A stretch of 64,000 nt of DNA from Emticicia sp040253585 (GTDB lineage Bacteria > Bacteroidota > Bacteroidia > Cytophagales > Spirosomataceae). The notes beneath the pieces were generated by a model. It did no database searches. It worked only from the letters and a program-made list of their open reading frames with translations, and was not told the origin of the DNA. Positions 36,146 through 45,064 of this stretch are shown here, piece by piece (within the stretch, counting starts at the first letter, position 1; the number at the start of each line of letters is the position of its first letter). The stretch covers positions 29,738 through 93,737 of the forward strand of contig NZ_JBELAU010000018.1 of assembly GCF_040253585.1 (NCBI RefSeq), given 5' to 3'. The translations under genes were made by a program, and so were the position numbers.

Positions 36146-37336
36146 TTAATTCTTTATGGTCTTCAACCAAACAAATCCCGCTGCCGAAATAACACCAAAT
36201 GACCCTAAAATGTACCAAAGAACATCAAATCCAAAATGGGCAATAGTCTGAGTACCAATCAAGGGTGCTGAAATTTGAGCAATTGACCATGTCATAGAAT
36301 GCAATGCCGAATACTGCCCACGATTATGAGGTTTTGAGCGTTCGATACTAAAGGCGTTCATAAATGGCATGGCGAAGATTTCGGAAAAAGTAGCAAACAA
36401 AATTCCGATAATCAGCCAAACGTAGCTATGCGAAAACAAGAAGATTATATAATTGACTACCACCAGACTTGCTCCAAAACTTATCAAATAAAGCTTCTCG
36501 AACTTTCCTTCAATTTTATAAATCAATATCATTTCCACTAAGGCAACAATCAACCCATTTAGCCCCAAAATATAACCAATTTGTATTTCTGATAACGCAC
36601 AAACTTGTTTGTAGAAAACTGGTCCAATCGTAAAAAGCTGGAAAAAAGCAACCGCATACATGGTTGTCAGTAGTAGAAAAATCCAATATTTTCGGTCACG
36701 GTAAGCCGAATCTTTTGGGTCAATTTCCACTTTATTTGCCTTAATATCAGCTCTTTTCTGTCGAGAACTTCTCAAAAAGAAAAATACCAAGGTTGCCGCT
36801 CCTATATTCGTTAGTCCATCAGCCCAAAACAATAAAGTATAATCTCTTGAAGCCAAAAAACCACCAATGGCAGGCCCAATCGACCAACCAATATTTATGG
36901 CTAAACGAATCAGAGAAACCGAGCGAGTGAAAGTTTCGGGTGTACTGAAATCAGCAATCGAAGCAGTATTGGCGGGGCGATAGGCTTCACCAAAAGCACT
37001 CAAAAAGAAAACCAACGTACAAATAACATAATAGTTTTGGGTTTGAGAAAGCAATAAAAACATGATTCCGCCCAACATTAGACTAAATAATTGTACAGGA
37101 AAATAACCAATTAAGTCGGTCAACTTTCCGCCAAGAAAAGTCCCACAGATGGAGCCAACCCCAAATATCACCATCACAAAACCCGCATCAGTAATGCTAA
37201 AACCCAGTTTTTGAGTTAGATAGAGGGTTAAAAAGGCCACAACCATTCCGCCACTTCGATTGATGAGCATCACTAATGCCAACAACCAAACTTGCCGAGA
37301 TAAACCACCAAAAGCATTACGATAAAGTGAAAGCAT
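36146..37336 (-). CDS. MFS transporter
   Basis: A 396-residue major facilitator with 12 predicted transmembrane helices. The motif-A-like loop GGKLTDLIGYFPVQL after helix 2 and AFGEAYRPANTASIADF in helix 4-5 are typical of multidrug-efflux type (MdtH/YfcJ-like) transporters; the halves are linked by a charged cytoplasmic loop (about 190-215). The substrate cannot be told. It is monocistronic and divergent from the thiolase, sharing with it a 188-bp intergenic region that holds a strong palindrome. Confidence 0.82.
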   Translation of the reverse strand: MLSLYRNAFGGLSRQVWLLALVMLINRSGGMVVAFLTLYLTQKLGFSITDAGFVMVIFGVGSICGTFLGGKLTDLIGYFPVQLFSLMLGGIMFLLLSQTQNYYVICTLVFFLSAFGEAYRPANTASIADFSTPETFTRSVSLIRLAINIGWSIGPAIGGFLASRDYTLLFWADGLTNIGAATLVFFFLRSSRQKRADIKANKVEIDPKDSAYRDRKYWIFLLLTTMYAVAFFQLFTIGPVFYKQVCALSEIQIGYILGLNGLIVALVEMILIYKIEGKFEKLYLISFGASLVVVNYIIFLFSHSYVWLIIGILFATFSEIFAMPFMNAFSIERSKPHNRGQYSALHSMTWSIAQISAPLIGTQTIAHFGFDVLWYILGSFGVISAAGFVWLKTIKN

Positions 37337-37475
37337 ATTTTAATATAGAATATAATGCAAAATTTGACCTTTATTATTTCTTTATTCGAGTTGAGAACAT
37401 TCACACTATTTCCTGTAAAATTAGCTTTTTAAGCATTTGCATCAAACCAAACTATTGATTAGTTTTGCCAGATAA

Positions 37476-37491
37476 AGTATGCTTGCATACT
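37476..37491. promoter_or_regulatory. 16-bp palindrome upstream of thiolase, candidate operator
   Basis: AGTATGC TT GCATACT, 7-bp arms with a 2-nt centre, 34 bp before the thiolase ATG, just after TTTTG (possible -33) and before an AT-rich start region. The size and symmetry suit a TetR-family repressor of fatty-acid genes; no such regulator is in the window. Confidence 0.5.
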
Positions 37492-37524
37492 ATTTTCTAT
37501 TCACCATTACATTAAATCTTACAA

Positions 37525-38724
37525 ATGGAAGCATATATTTATGATGCCGTTCGCACGCCACGTGGCCGTGGAAAATCGGACGGTTCTCTGCACGAAATCC
37601 AACCTGTTGACCTTCTCGCAACGGTTTTGAAGGCAATAAAAGAACGCCACGACCTTGATACAAGTTATATCGATGATGTAATTATGGGTTGTGTTTCGCC
37701 AATCGGTGAGCAAGGGGCCGATATTGCTCGCACGGCAGTTTTGGCGGCGGGTTATGCTCAAAGTGTGGCGGGCGTTCAAGTCAATCGTTTCTGTTCGTCG
37801 GGTTTGGAGGCAATCAATATGGCAGCGGCTTATGTGATGTCAGGACAAGTAGATATGTTGGTCGCTGGCGGTGTCGAGTCGATGTCGAGAGTACCTATGG
37901 GTTCGGATGGTGGAGCTTTGATGATGAATCCACAGATAATTTCTCAGCATAAAATTGTTCCGCAAGGCATTTCGGCCGATTTGATTGCTACAAAATATGG
38001 GTATTCTCGCAATGACGTTGATACTTTTGCCGTAGAATCGGTGCGAAGAGCAGTAGCAGCTCAAGCGGGTAGCCGCTATAAATCAATTGTGCCAGTAAAA
38101 GATGAAATTGGTATTACGGTACTTGACCGTGACGAAGGCATTCGCCCAGATACAACGCTTGAGTCTTTGGGTAAATTAAAACCAGCTTTCGAGATGATGG
38201 GCGGCATGGGGCTTGATGCGTTGGCTTTGTTGAAATACAATGACTTAGTAAATATCAACCACGTGCATCATGCAGGAAATTCTTCGCAGTTGACCGATGG
38301 TGCTGGGGCTTTGTTGATAGGAAATAAAGCAATTGGCGATAAACTCGGACTGAAACCTCGAGCTAAAATCAAGGCTTTTGCGATTGTGGGTTCGGAGCCA
38401 ACAATCATGCTCACTGGCCCAGTACCTGCCACCGAAAAGATTTTGAAAAAAGCAGGAATGAATATTGGTGATATTGATTTATTTGAAGTAAATGAAGCAT
38501 TTGCGGCCGTTCCGATGTTGTTTATGGAGCATTTTGGTGTTGACCACTCAAAGGTAAATGTCAATGGTGGAGCTATTGCTTTGGGGCATCCGCTGGGTGC
38601 AACGGGAGCGATTTTATCAAGCACTTTAATTGATGAACTCGAACGCTCAAATAAATCTACGGGACTGGTAACGCTTTGTATCGGTGGCGGAATGGGAATC
38701 GCTACGATTTTTGAGAGAGTTTAA
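37525..38724 (+). CDS. Acetyl-CoA C-acyltransferase (thiolase)
   Basis: A 399-residue thiolase that cleaves or forms beta-ketoacyl-CoA, as in fatty-acid beta-oxidation. The nucleophile C90 lies in NRFCSSGLEA; GGAIALGHPLGATGA contains the catalytic histidine and LCIGGGMGIA the second cysteine. The length is right for the family and all catalytic residues are present. Usual partners (FadB/FadJ hydratase-dehydrogenase, acyl-CoA dehydrogenase) are not adjacent here, so it is either an isolated copy or part of a scattered regulon. The upstream palindrome is a plausible operator. Confidence 0.95.
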   Translation: MEAYIYDAVRTPRGRGKSDGSLHEIQPVDLLATVLKAIKERHDLDTSYIDDVIMGCVSPIGEQGADIARTAVLAAGYAQSVAGVQVNRFCSSGLEAINMAAAYVMSGQVDMLVAGGVESMSRVPMGSDGGALMMNPQIISQHKIVPQGISADLIATKYGYSRNDVDTFAVESVRRAVAAQAGSRYKSIVPVKDEIGITVLDRDEGIRPDTTLESLGKLKPAFEMMGGMGLDALALLKYNDLVNINHVHHAGNSSQLTDGAGALLIGNKAIGDKLGLKPRAKIKAFAIVGSEPTIMLTGPVPATEKILKKAGMNIGDIDLFEVNEAFAAVPMLFMEHFGVDHSKVNVNGGAIALGHPLGATGAILSSTLIDELERSNKSTGLVTLCIGGGMGIATIFERV

Positions 38725-38757
38725 AAAAGGTCTGCACCGAAGGTCAGACCCATAAAA

Positions 38758-38793
38758 CAAACTGCCTTGAGAAGCGATTTTCAAGGCAGTTTG
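38758..38793. terminator. Bidirectional terminator, perfect 13-bp stem
   Basis: CAAACTGCCTTGA / TCAAGGCAGTTTG with a 10-nt loop between the convergent thiolase and Uma2 genes, ending 2 nt before the Uma2 stop. A weaker hairpin GGTCTG / CAGACC (38729-38750) precedes it. Confidence 0.85.
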
Positions 38794-38795
38794 CT

Positions 38796-39380
38796 TTATA
38801 AAACTTTTATTCCTTCTTCATCAAGATATTTACCAATATTGATATTTATTCCGTCGAAAAGCTCAATTTCTTGATGCCAATTTTTTATAAACCAATCTTC
38901 ATTTGGTTGAGCAACAATCACTTTTTGAGAAGCTGTAATTACCCAAAAGACTTTTTCGGTGCCAAATTCAAAGAGTTTTTCGGTTTTTCGAGTTAAATAA
39001 TCCATGAAATTAGTTTCGCTCAAATCGGCATTTGTATCAACTTCGATGGCATATTTTGGTGGAACACTTGAATATTTTGTGGTGATTTTATCGGCAGTTA
39101 AAACGGTTTTTTCATAAACCAAAATATCACAAGTTAGAATATTTTTGAAGTCTATTTGTAACCTTGGATGGTTTGAATGAATTCGATACTCTAATTTTCT
39201 GGAAAAAGAATATAACTCCTCTAAAATGTAAGTGGTGATTGTTGACTGTAAGCCAGTACATCCCCAAATTTCGTCATCATTTTTAGCTTTCTTGTAACCT
39301 TTAAAATAAATGGTCTTCCCATCTATAATTTCATAGACGAATTTTTCGGGAATTTTCAAAAGTTTTTCTTTGACCAACAT
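38796..39380 (-). CDS. Uma2 family (DUF820) putative restriction endonuclease-like protein
   Basis: A 194-residue protein of the Uma2/DUF820 type, a PD-(D/E)xK nuclease-fold family found in many copies in cyanobacteria and Cytophagales. YAIEVDTNADLSETNFMDYLTRKTEKLFEFGTEKVFWVI contains the core: an acidic pair EVD followed by a Lys-rich helix and a final beta strand. It is shorter and more divergent than the second copy at 56689. Its function is unknown; a nuclease role is inferred from fold only. It is monocistronic and convergent with the thiolase. Confidence 0.7.
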   Translation of the reverse strand: MLVKEKLLKIPEKFVYEIIDGKTIYFKGYKKAKNDDEIWGCTGLQSTITTYILEELYSFSRKLEYRIHSNHPRLQIDFKNILTCDILVYEKTVLTADKITTKYSSVPPKYAIEVDTNADLSETNFMDYLTRKTEKLFEFGTEKVFWVITASQKVIVAQPNEDWFIKNWHQEIELFDGININIGKYLDEEGIKVL

Positions 39381-39505
39381 ATTGATAATTGTATTTTGGA
39401 GACTAAAATATAAAAAAAATAGAGTTTTAGTGTGATTTTTAGCTCATTTTTCGGCGAACAGGATGTTCGCTCCACAAATACTTATTATTAGAAAAGTTTT
39501 ATTCC

Positions 39506-39513
39506 TATTTTTG
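39506..39513 (+). promoter_or_regulatory. Bacteroidota -7 box upstream of asnS
   Basis: TATTTTTG matches TAnnTTTG and lies 28 nt before the asnS ATG. The -33 region is AT-rich without a clear TTTG. Confidence 0.45.
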
Positions 39514-39541
39514 CAGTTCAATTCAAGAATAAAAGAGAATT

Positions 39542-40969
39542 ATGCAAATCAAGGAATTACTGAAGCAATCGCCAAGCGAACAAGAAGTGACCGTGAAAGG
39601 TTGGGTACGTACCAAACGTGGGCAAGCAGCCGTAACTTTTATTGCCATTAATGATGGCTCAACGATACATAATATTCAGGCAGTTGCCGAAGGTGGAGCA
39701 ATAGATGAAGAAACTTTGAAGTTGGTTTCTACGGGTGCGTGTGTGGCCGTGACTGGTAAATTGATAGCTTCGATGGGGTCTGGACAGGCAGTTGAGGTAA
39801 AAGCCGAGAAAATTGTGGTTTATGGCACTGCTGACGAGACATTCCCGATGCAACCAAAGAAACACTCAATGGAGTTTTTGCGTGAAAAAGCTCACTTACG
39901 TTTCCGTACGAACACTTTTGGTGCAATTTTCCGCATTCGTCATGCTTTGGCTTACGCAGTGCATAAATATTATAACGACAATGGTTTTTTCTATCTTCAT
40001 ACGCCAATCATCACGGCTTCTGATGCCGAAGGTGCAGGAGAAATGTTTCATGTAACTAACTTCGACATGGAGAAACCTCCAAGAGCCGAAGACGGAAGCA
40101 TTGATTATAGCCAAGATTTCTTTGGTCGCCAAACAAGCTTGACCGTTTCGGGGCAATTGGAAGGTGAATTAGGTGCATTAGCTCTATCAAAAATTTATAC
40201 TTTTGGGCCTACTTTCCGTGCTGAAAACTCAAATACTACTCGTCACTTGGCCGAGTTTTGGATGATTGAGCCAGAAGTTGCTTTCTACGAATTAGAAGAT
40301 AACATGGCTTTGGCTGAAGATTTTGTGCAGTATGTAATCAAATATGCTCTCGAAAATTGTGCTGAAGATTTGGCTTTCTTAGAAAAACGCCTTTTGGAGG
40401 AGGAGAAAAGCAAGCCACAAAACGAGCGTAGCGAATTGAGCTTATTGGAGAAATTGAAGTTTGTGGTTGATAATAAATTTGAGCGTTTGACATACACCGA
40501 AGCGATTGAAATTTTGCTTCGCTCGAAACCTCATAAAGAGAAAAAATTCCAATATCCAGTTGAGTGGGGAATTGATTTGCAATCTGAGCATGAGCGTTAT
40601 TTGGTAGAAAAACACTTCAAAAAACCAGTGATTTTGACCAATTACCCGAAAGACATCAAGGCGTTCTACATGAAGCAAGATGCTGATGGGAAAACAGTTA
40701 GAGCAATGGACGTGTTATTCCCAGGAATCGGAGAAATCATCGGCGGTTCACAACGTGAAGATGATTACGAGAAATTATTGGCTCGCACAAAAGAAGTAGG
40801 TATCGACCCAGAAAACATTTGGTGGTATCTCGAAACTCGTAAATTTGGTTCGGCTCCGCACTCAGGTTTCGGTCTTGGTTTCGAGCGTTTGGTGTTGTTC
40901 GTAACGGGTATGACCAACATCCGTGACGTGATTCCTTTCCCTCGCACGCCTAAGAGTGCAGAGTTTTGA
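39542..40969 (+). CDS. asnS: Asparaginyl-tRNA synthetase
   Basis: A 475-residue class IIb aminoacyl-tRNA synthetase that charges tRNA-Asn. The N-terminal OB-fold anticodon-binding domain (VTVKGWVRTKRGQAAVTFIAINDGS) is followed by the catalytic core with TFRAENSNTTRHLAEFWMIEPE (motif 2) and GFGLGFERLVLFVTGMTNIRDVIPFPR (motif 3), typical of AsnRS rather than AspRS. The length is standard. It is followed by a terminator and then a solitary nuoH gene. Confidence 0.97.
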   Translation: MQIKELLKQSPSEQEVTVKGWVRTKRGQAAVTFIAINDGSTIHNIQAVAEGGAIDEETLKLVSTGACVAVTGKLIASMGSGQAVEVKAEKIVVYGTADETFPMQPKKHSMEFLREKAHLRFRTNTFGAIFRIRHALAYAVHKYYNDNGFFYLHTPIITASDAEGAGEMFHVTNFDMEKPPRAEDGSIDYSQDFFGRQTSLTVSGQLEGELGALALSKIYTFGPTFRAENSNTTRHLAEFWMIEPEVAFYELEDNMALAEDFVQYVIKYALENCAEDLAFLEKRLLEEEKSKPQNERSELSLLEKLKFVVDNKFERLTYTEAIEILLRSKPHKEKKFQYPVEWGIDLQSEHERYLVEKHFKKPVILTNYPKDIKAFYMKQDADGKTVRAMDVLFPGIGEIIGGSQREDDYEKLLARTKEVGIDPENIWWYLETRKFGSAPHSGFGLGFERLVLFVTGMTNIRDVIPFPRTPKSAEF

Positions 40970-41003
40970 TTTTCAGGCATGAAATTTGAAGTTTTTACAA
41001 CAA

Positions 41004-41043
41004 AAACGTGGCACATCTCAAAGATGTGGCACGTTTAGTTTTT
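41004..41043 (+). terminator. asnS terminator
   Basis: Stem AAACGTG-G-CACATCT / AGATGTG-G-CACGTTT with one internal mismatch and a CAA loop (41004-41036), then AGTTTTTC. It lies 35 nt after asnS and 26 nt before nuoH. Confidence 0.8.
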
Positions 41044-41068
41044 CTGAATATGACCCAAAATTGCTAAA

Positions 41069-42154
41069 ATGCTCATAACCATACTCATATTTCTTGCTGC
41101 GATTTTTGCCAATGTGGTCGTTGGGGTGTATGTCGAACGTAAGGTTTCGGCTTTTATTCAAGACCGTACTGGTCCGATGGAAGTTGGTAAATGGGGATTG
41201 CTACAACTCATTGCCGACCTTTTGAAGTTGATTCAGAAGGAAGACATCGTGCCTGCTGCTGCCGACCGCCGAATGTTTAAATTCGCACCATTGATGATTT
41301 TTATGGCGATTTTTGCTGGTTTTGCGTTGTTTCCATTGTCGCCAAGTTTGAGAGGCTCGGCTACACCAACGGGTGTGTTTATGCTCTTGGCGGTAGTTTC
41401 GCTTGATATTTTAGGAATGTTAATGGCTGGTTGGTCATCAAATAATAAGTATTCTTTATTGGGAGCGATGCGTTCGGTTGCTCAGATTATCTCTTACGAA
41501 GTACCGCTCGGACTTTCGGTTTTGTGTGTAGTTTTGATTACACAAACACTTGATTTACAAGAGATTAGTTTTCAACAAGGATTCCTTTCACTCGAAAAAA
41601 ACTATCTTTTTGGTGTAAAAGCCACTGGCATTGAAGTCAATCAATACGGCGGAATCTTGACTTGGAATATTCTCCGAAATCCGTTTCTACTCATAGTTTT
41701 TGTTATCTATTTTATTGCTTCATTGGCCGAAGCCAATAGAGCTCCATTCGATTTACCCGAAGCAGAATCAGAATTGATTGGCGGTTTTCACACTGAGTAT
41801 TCGGGTTTTCGTTGGGCAATTGTGATGCTCTCTGAATACGGAATGATGCTTTTGGTGTCTATTTTAGGAACAGTTTTGTTTCTCGGAAGTTGGAATACTC
41901 CTTTTCCGAATATCGGTTCATTTACGCTTGGAAGTTGGACAAGTGGGCAAATCGGACATTGGTCAAGCGACCTTTGGGGTGCTTTTTGGTTGATTTCAAA
42001 AGCCTATTTCTTGGTTTTGATTCAAATGTGGATACGTTGGACACTCCCTCGCTTGCGTGTTGACCAACTCATGTATCTTTCTTGGAAAGTGCTAACGCCT
42101 TTCTGTTTGGTGCTTTTGCTTATTTCGGGCGTTTGGCGTTTGTTGATGATTTAA
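41069..42154 (+). CDS. nuoH: NADH-quinone oxidoreductase subunit H
   Basis: A 361-residue, about eight-helix subunit of complex I that forms part of the quinone-binding cavity. The N-terminal helix leads into GVYVERKVSAFIQDRTGP, followed by LIADLLKLIQKEDI and later EANRAPFDLPEAESELIGGFHTEYSGFRW, the classical NuoH signature. The protein appears complete. No other nuo gene is in the window, and the gene lies between asnS and an ABC/LytTR cluster, so it is separated from the rest of complex I. Its TAA stop overlaps the stop of the convergent response-regulator gene in a shared TTAA. Confidence 0.95.
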   Translation: MLITILIFLAAIFANVVVGVYVERKVSAFIQDRTGPMEVGKWGLLQLIADLLKLIQKEDIVPAAADRRMFKFAPLMIFMAIFAGFALFPLSPSLRGSATPTGVFMLLAVVSLDILGMLMAGWSSNNKYSLLGAMRSVAQIISYEVPLGLSVLCVVLITQTLDLQEISFQQGFLSLEKNYLFGVKATGIEVNQYGGILTWNILRNPFLLIVFVIYFIASLAEANRAPFDLPEAESELIGGFHTEYSGFRWAIVMLSEYGMMLLVSILGTVLFLGSWNTPFPNIGSFTLGSWTSGQIGHWSSDLWGAFWLISKAYFLVLIQMWIRWTLPRLRVDQLMYLSWKVLTPFCLVLLLISGVWRLLMI

Positions 42155-42927
42155 CCCAATTCAAACCAGCCTCTAAATTGGTGGGCTTTTTCTTTACTTA
42201 CGACCACTTCATCTTTGGTTGTAACAACTAATTTTAATTCAATTTTTCCTGTAAAATGTGTTCGATAGCTTTCGATGGTTTGTTTATTGACAATAAACTG
42301 GCGATTTGCTCTATAAAACCCTTCGGGGTTCAATAATTCTTCTATTTCATCGAGAGAATTATAGTCTGTAATAAGCCGCTGATTATCAGTGGTTTGAATC
42401 CAAATAACTTCATCTCGATAAAAGCAAGCAATTCGCTCGGTAGTTACGGCCACGATGTTTCGTTGGTGATGTGCCGTAAAACGAGTTTTGAATTTTGGGT
42501 TTGTGGAGCGATTTTCCAAATCGCTCAATAGATGTGAAAGTTGCTCTTTAAAATCATTTTGATTAGAGGCATGATTTAGTTTTTTTAACTTCTCAAAAGC
42601 ACTGCGAAGTTCATCTCTATCGATAGGTTTCAACAAATAATCAATGCTATTTAGTTTGAAAGCCCGAATGGCGTATTCGTCATAAGCAGTCGTAAAAATG
42701 ATTGGGCATTGAGGTTGAATTTCTTGGAAAATATCAAAACTTACGCCATCAGAAAGCTGAATATCAGATAATATAAGGTTTGGTTCAGTATTAGTTTTAA
42801 ACCAATCTAAAGATTCTTTTACGCTGCCGATAGTAGCCAATAAAACTGCATTTGGTTCAAGCTGTTTAACTAAATTTTCGAGATTCTTAGCTACGAGTGG
42901 TTCGTCTTCTATTAATAATATCTTCAT
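42151..42927 (-). CDS. LytTR-family response regulator
   Basis: A 258-residue regulator with an N-terminal receiver domain (MKILLIEDEP; phosphoacceptor D55 in LILSDIQLSDG; TTAYDEYAIRAFKLNSIDYLLKPI) and a C-terminal LytTR DNA-binding domain (about 150-255; YRANRQFIVNKQTIESYR). It acts in the cytoplasm with the kinase encoded 10 nt upstream and probably controls the ABC efflux genes in the same run, as in many Bacteroidota LytTR cassettes. Its stop overlaps that of nuoH on the other strand. Confidence 0.93.
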   Translation of the reverse strand: MKILLIEDEPLVAKNLENLVKQLEPNAVLLATIGSVKESLDWFKTNTEPNLILSDIQLSDGVSFDIFQEIQPQCPIIFTTAYDEYAIRAFKLNSIDYLLKPIDRDELRSAFEKLKKLNHASNQNDFKEQLSHLLSDLENRSTNPKFKTRFTAHHQRNIVAVTTERIACFYRDEVIWIQTTDNQRLITDYNSLDEIEELLNPEGFYRANRQFIVNKQTIESYRTHFTGKIELKLVVTTKDEVVVSKEKAHQFRGWFELG

Positions 42928-42937
42928 AAAATTTGTA

Positions 42938-43951
42938 TCAAATCAAGGGGATTTTTACTGTAAAAACTTCGTTTTGTTCAATCAGCACTTCTTTGTCACT
43001 CAGAAAACTATACAATGATTTTAAGTTGTTTAAGCCTTGTCCGTTAGAGGTTTCAACTTGTTTCTTTGATTGAACAGCATTTTCTATAAATAAATATTGC
43101 TCCTGATTAAAAATGTTGATTATCAGTGGGTTAGCTTGGTTTATAATATTGTGTTTTAGGGCATTTTCAATCAATATTTGAAGAGTTACTGGAGCGATTT
43201 GCAAATCTAAAACATCTATCGAAATATTGAAATTGATGCTGAGAGATTCTCCAAAACGAGTTCGAAGCAAAGCCACATAATTCTTGATAAAGTTCAATTC
43301 TGTTTCGAGACTGACCAAACCCTTTTCTTTGTTTTGTAGCACATAGCGGAAAACTTTGGCCAGTTGCCTAAGAAAATCGCTTGCCAATGCAGGATTTTCA
43401 TGAATGAGTGAATCAAGCGAAGTGAGGCTATTGAATAAGAAATGTGGATTCAGTTGATTTTTTAGATTATCGAATTGTACCTGCGATTTTTCTTTTTCGA
43501 GATTCGTGGCTCTGAGTGCATTTTCACGCCATTTATTCAAGGAGTATTTGGCAAAATGAATAACATTTAATAGCGTTACAACCAAAACCTCGGTAGCTAC
43601 GCCTGCAAGTTGTGCAAGATTGGTGGCTTCTTTTTCGACGATTGAATGAAAAGGCAGCATTGTTCGTCCGATTAAAAATGCTACTCTTGAAATAATGGTA
43701 ATGAATACAAGGTTGAGAAGTATTTGTGGTATTAAACGCTTGACAATGCCTCTGTCATAAGGCATAAGTTTATCAAAAACAATGCAAGTCTTGCTAAAAA
43801 AAATAAAAGTTGTAGATAATACTATGATAGAAACAAGAAATAAGATAGTATTGCTTTTAAGGTCAAAATTGAAAATATACCACCTAAAAAAAGCCGCTAT
43901 CGTTGCCATTATGGCAATTACATAGATTACTATTTTCTTTTCGTTTATCAT
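42938..43951 (-). CDS. Sensor histidine kinase, LytS/YpdA type
   Basis: A 337-residue membrane kinase. Residues 1-135 contain four transmembrane helices with no large sensor loop, then a short linker and a His_kinase domain (PF06580) with the phosphoacceptor H170 in NQLNPHFLFNSLTSL, and a C-terminal ATP-binding domain (ILIENALKHNI, NGQGLNNLKSLYSFL). It probably phosphorylates the LytTR regulator encoded next to it. The gene starts at the stop codon of the ATPase gene (TAATG overlap), so the two are translationally coupled. The signal sensed may be the transporter itself or membrane stress. Confidence 0.92.
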   Translation of the reverse strand: MINEKKIVIYVIAIMATIAAFFRWYIFNFDLKSNTILFLVSIIVLSTTFIFFSKTCIVFDKLMPYDRGIVKRLIPQILLNLVFITIISRVAFLIGRTMLPFHSIVEKEATNLAQLAGVATEVLVVTLLNVIHFAKYSLNKWRENALRATNLEKEKSQVQFDNLKNQLNPHFLFNSLTSLDSLIHENPALASDFLRQLAKVFRYVLQNKEKGLVSLETELNFIKNYVALLRTRFGESLSINFNISIDVLDLQIAPVTLQILIENALKHNIINQANPLIINIFNQEQYLFIENAVQSKKQVETSNGQGLNNLKSLYSFLSDKEVLIEQNEVFTVKIPLI

Positions 43952-44625
43952 TAGTTAATAATTTGTCCGTCCGACATTTCAATGATTCTATCACTTCCTT
44001 TGGCAAAATCGGGGTCGTGCGTTACGGCAATGATTGTTTGATTATTTTCGTGGGCAATTTGCTTAAAAATCTCGAAAACTACTTCCGAATTTTTCTTGTC
44101 AAGATTCCCCGTAGGCTCATCGCCCATGATTATTGCAGGGTCGTTAATTAAAGCTCTTGCAATGGCTACACGCTGTTGTTGTCCGCCCGAAAGTTTGGCC
44201 GATTGTTTGAGGGCGTGGTCTTGCATATCGACCAATTTTAGCTTTTGATAGGCTCTTTCTTCTATTTCTTTACTCGAATATTTTCCGAGTTTCAGAGCAG
44301 GAAGCATGACATTTTGCAGAACCGAAAATTCAGGCAAAAGAAAGTGAAACTGAAAAACAAAGCCCAAATGTTCGTTGCGAAAGGCCGCAAGTTGGTCTTG
44401 TGTACGTCCAGTTAGGCGTTCGCCGTGCATCACGAGCGAGCCTTCGTAGTCGGTATCCATCGTTGAAAGGATATACAAAAGTGTTGATTTCCCACACCCA
44501 GATTTTCCTACCAAAGCCAGAAATTCTCCACGATTGGCTTCAAAAGAAATATTCTTCAAAACTTGAAACTTTTCGGGTTCGTAGAAATACTTATTTATAT
44601 CTTTAGCCTCTAATACTTTGTTCAT
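43951..44625 (-). CDS. ABC transporter ATPase (LolD/MacB type)
   Basis: A 224-residue nucleotide-binding protein with Walker A GKSGCGKST (40-48), the signature LSGGQQQRVAIARAL and Walker B AIIMGDEPTGNLD, the motif set of the LolD/MacB/FtsE subfamily that works with FtsX-type permeases. Its permease (45065-46315) lies upstream, separated only by the four-helix-bundle gene. Downstream it overlaps the kinase gene by one base. It most likely powers outward transport or extraction from the inner membrane with the adaptor encoded at 46414. Confidence 0.94.
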   Translation of the reverse strand: MNKVLEAKDINKYFYEPEKFQVLKNISFEANRGEFLALVGKSGCGKSTLLYILSTMDTDYEGSLVMHGERLTGRTQDQLAAFRNEHLGFVFQFHFLLPEFSVLQNVMLPALKLGKYSSKEIEERAYQKLKLVDMQDHALKQSAKLSGGQQQRVAIARALINDPAIIMGDEPTGNLDKKNSEVVFEIFKQIAHENNQTIIAVTHDPDFAKGSDRIIEMSDGQIIN

Positions 44626-44629
44626 TAAT

Positions 44630-44654
44630 GTAGAGTTTATAGTGTAGAGTTATT
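44630..44654. repeat. Left inverted repeat of four-helix-bundle cassette
   Basis: GTAGAGTTTATAGTGTAGAGTTATT matches the reverse complement of 45025-45052 at about 22 of 25 positions. The stop codon of the enclosed gene lies within it. Confidence 0.75.
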
Positions 44655-45005
44655 TTTTTTCTCTTTTGCTGAAAGAATTATGCTGCTAAGAATGTTTTTT
44701 AGCTCTATACAATCATTATGTATTGATTCAAAAGCATCTTTTGAAATATATTCGCTATCATGAAGAAGATTTAGCCAATAAAGTGTTTCTCTACTTTCTT
44801 TCAAAGAAATAGCCATTTTGTGAATAAAATCGTTTTTAGACTCGGCAGATTGAGCTTCATTTACATTTGCTCCAATTGAAGTACCACACCTAAGAACCTG
44901 TTTTGATAATATGAATTCTTTTTGGTCGTTGGTTAGAAATTTGTACATTTTTATTATTAGTAATGCAAACAGATAGCTCTTCTTTTGTATGATACTTTCT
45001 TTCAT
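44637..45005 (-). CDS. Four-helix-bundle (23S rRNA IVP-like) protein
   Basis: A 122-residue all-helical protein of the four-helix-bundle family (TIGR02436/IVP type). The block RCGTSIGANVNEAQSAESKNDFIHKMAISLKESRETLYWLNLL is the family's hallmark. Such genes were first seen inside intervening sequences of 23S rRNA and are also found as stand-alone cassettes; the function is unknown. Here the gene lies between the permease and ATPase genes of an ABC operon and is bounded by imperfect inverted repeats, so it appears to be an inserted mobile cassette carried in the operon's orientation. Confidence 0.88.
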   Translation of the reverse strand: MKESIIQKKSYLFALLIIKMYKFLTNDQKEFILSKQVLRCGTSIGANVNEAQSAESKNDFIHKMAISLKESRETLYWLNLLHDSEYISKDAFESIHNDCIELKNILSSIILSAKEKKNNSTL

Positions 45006-45024
45006 AATTGAATATTTTAAGAAT

Positions 45025-45052
45025 AATAAACTCTACACTCTAAACTTTACAC
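45025..45052. repeat. Right inverted repeat of four-helix-bundle cassette
   Basis: AATAAACTCTACACTCTAAA continuing to CTTTACAC; the inverse of the left copy with three differences. It lies in the 59-bp gap between permease and cassette gene. Confidence 0.75.
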
Positions 45053-45064
45053 TAAAAATTATCC

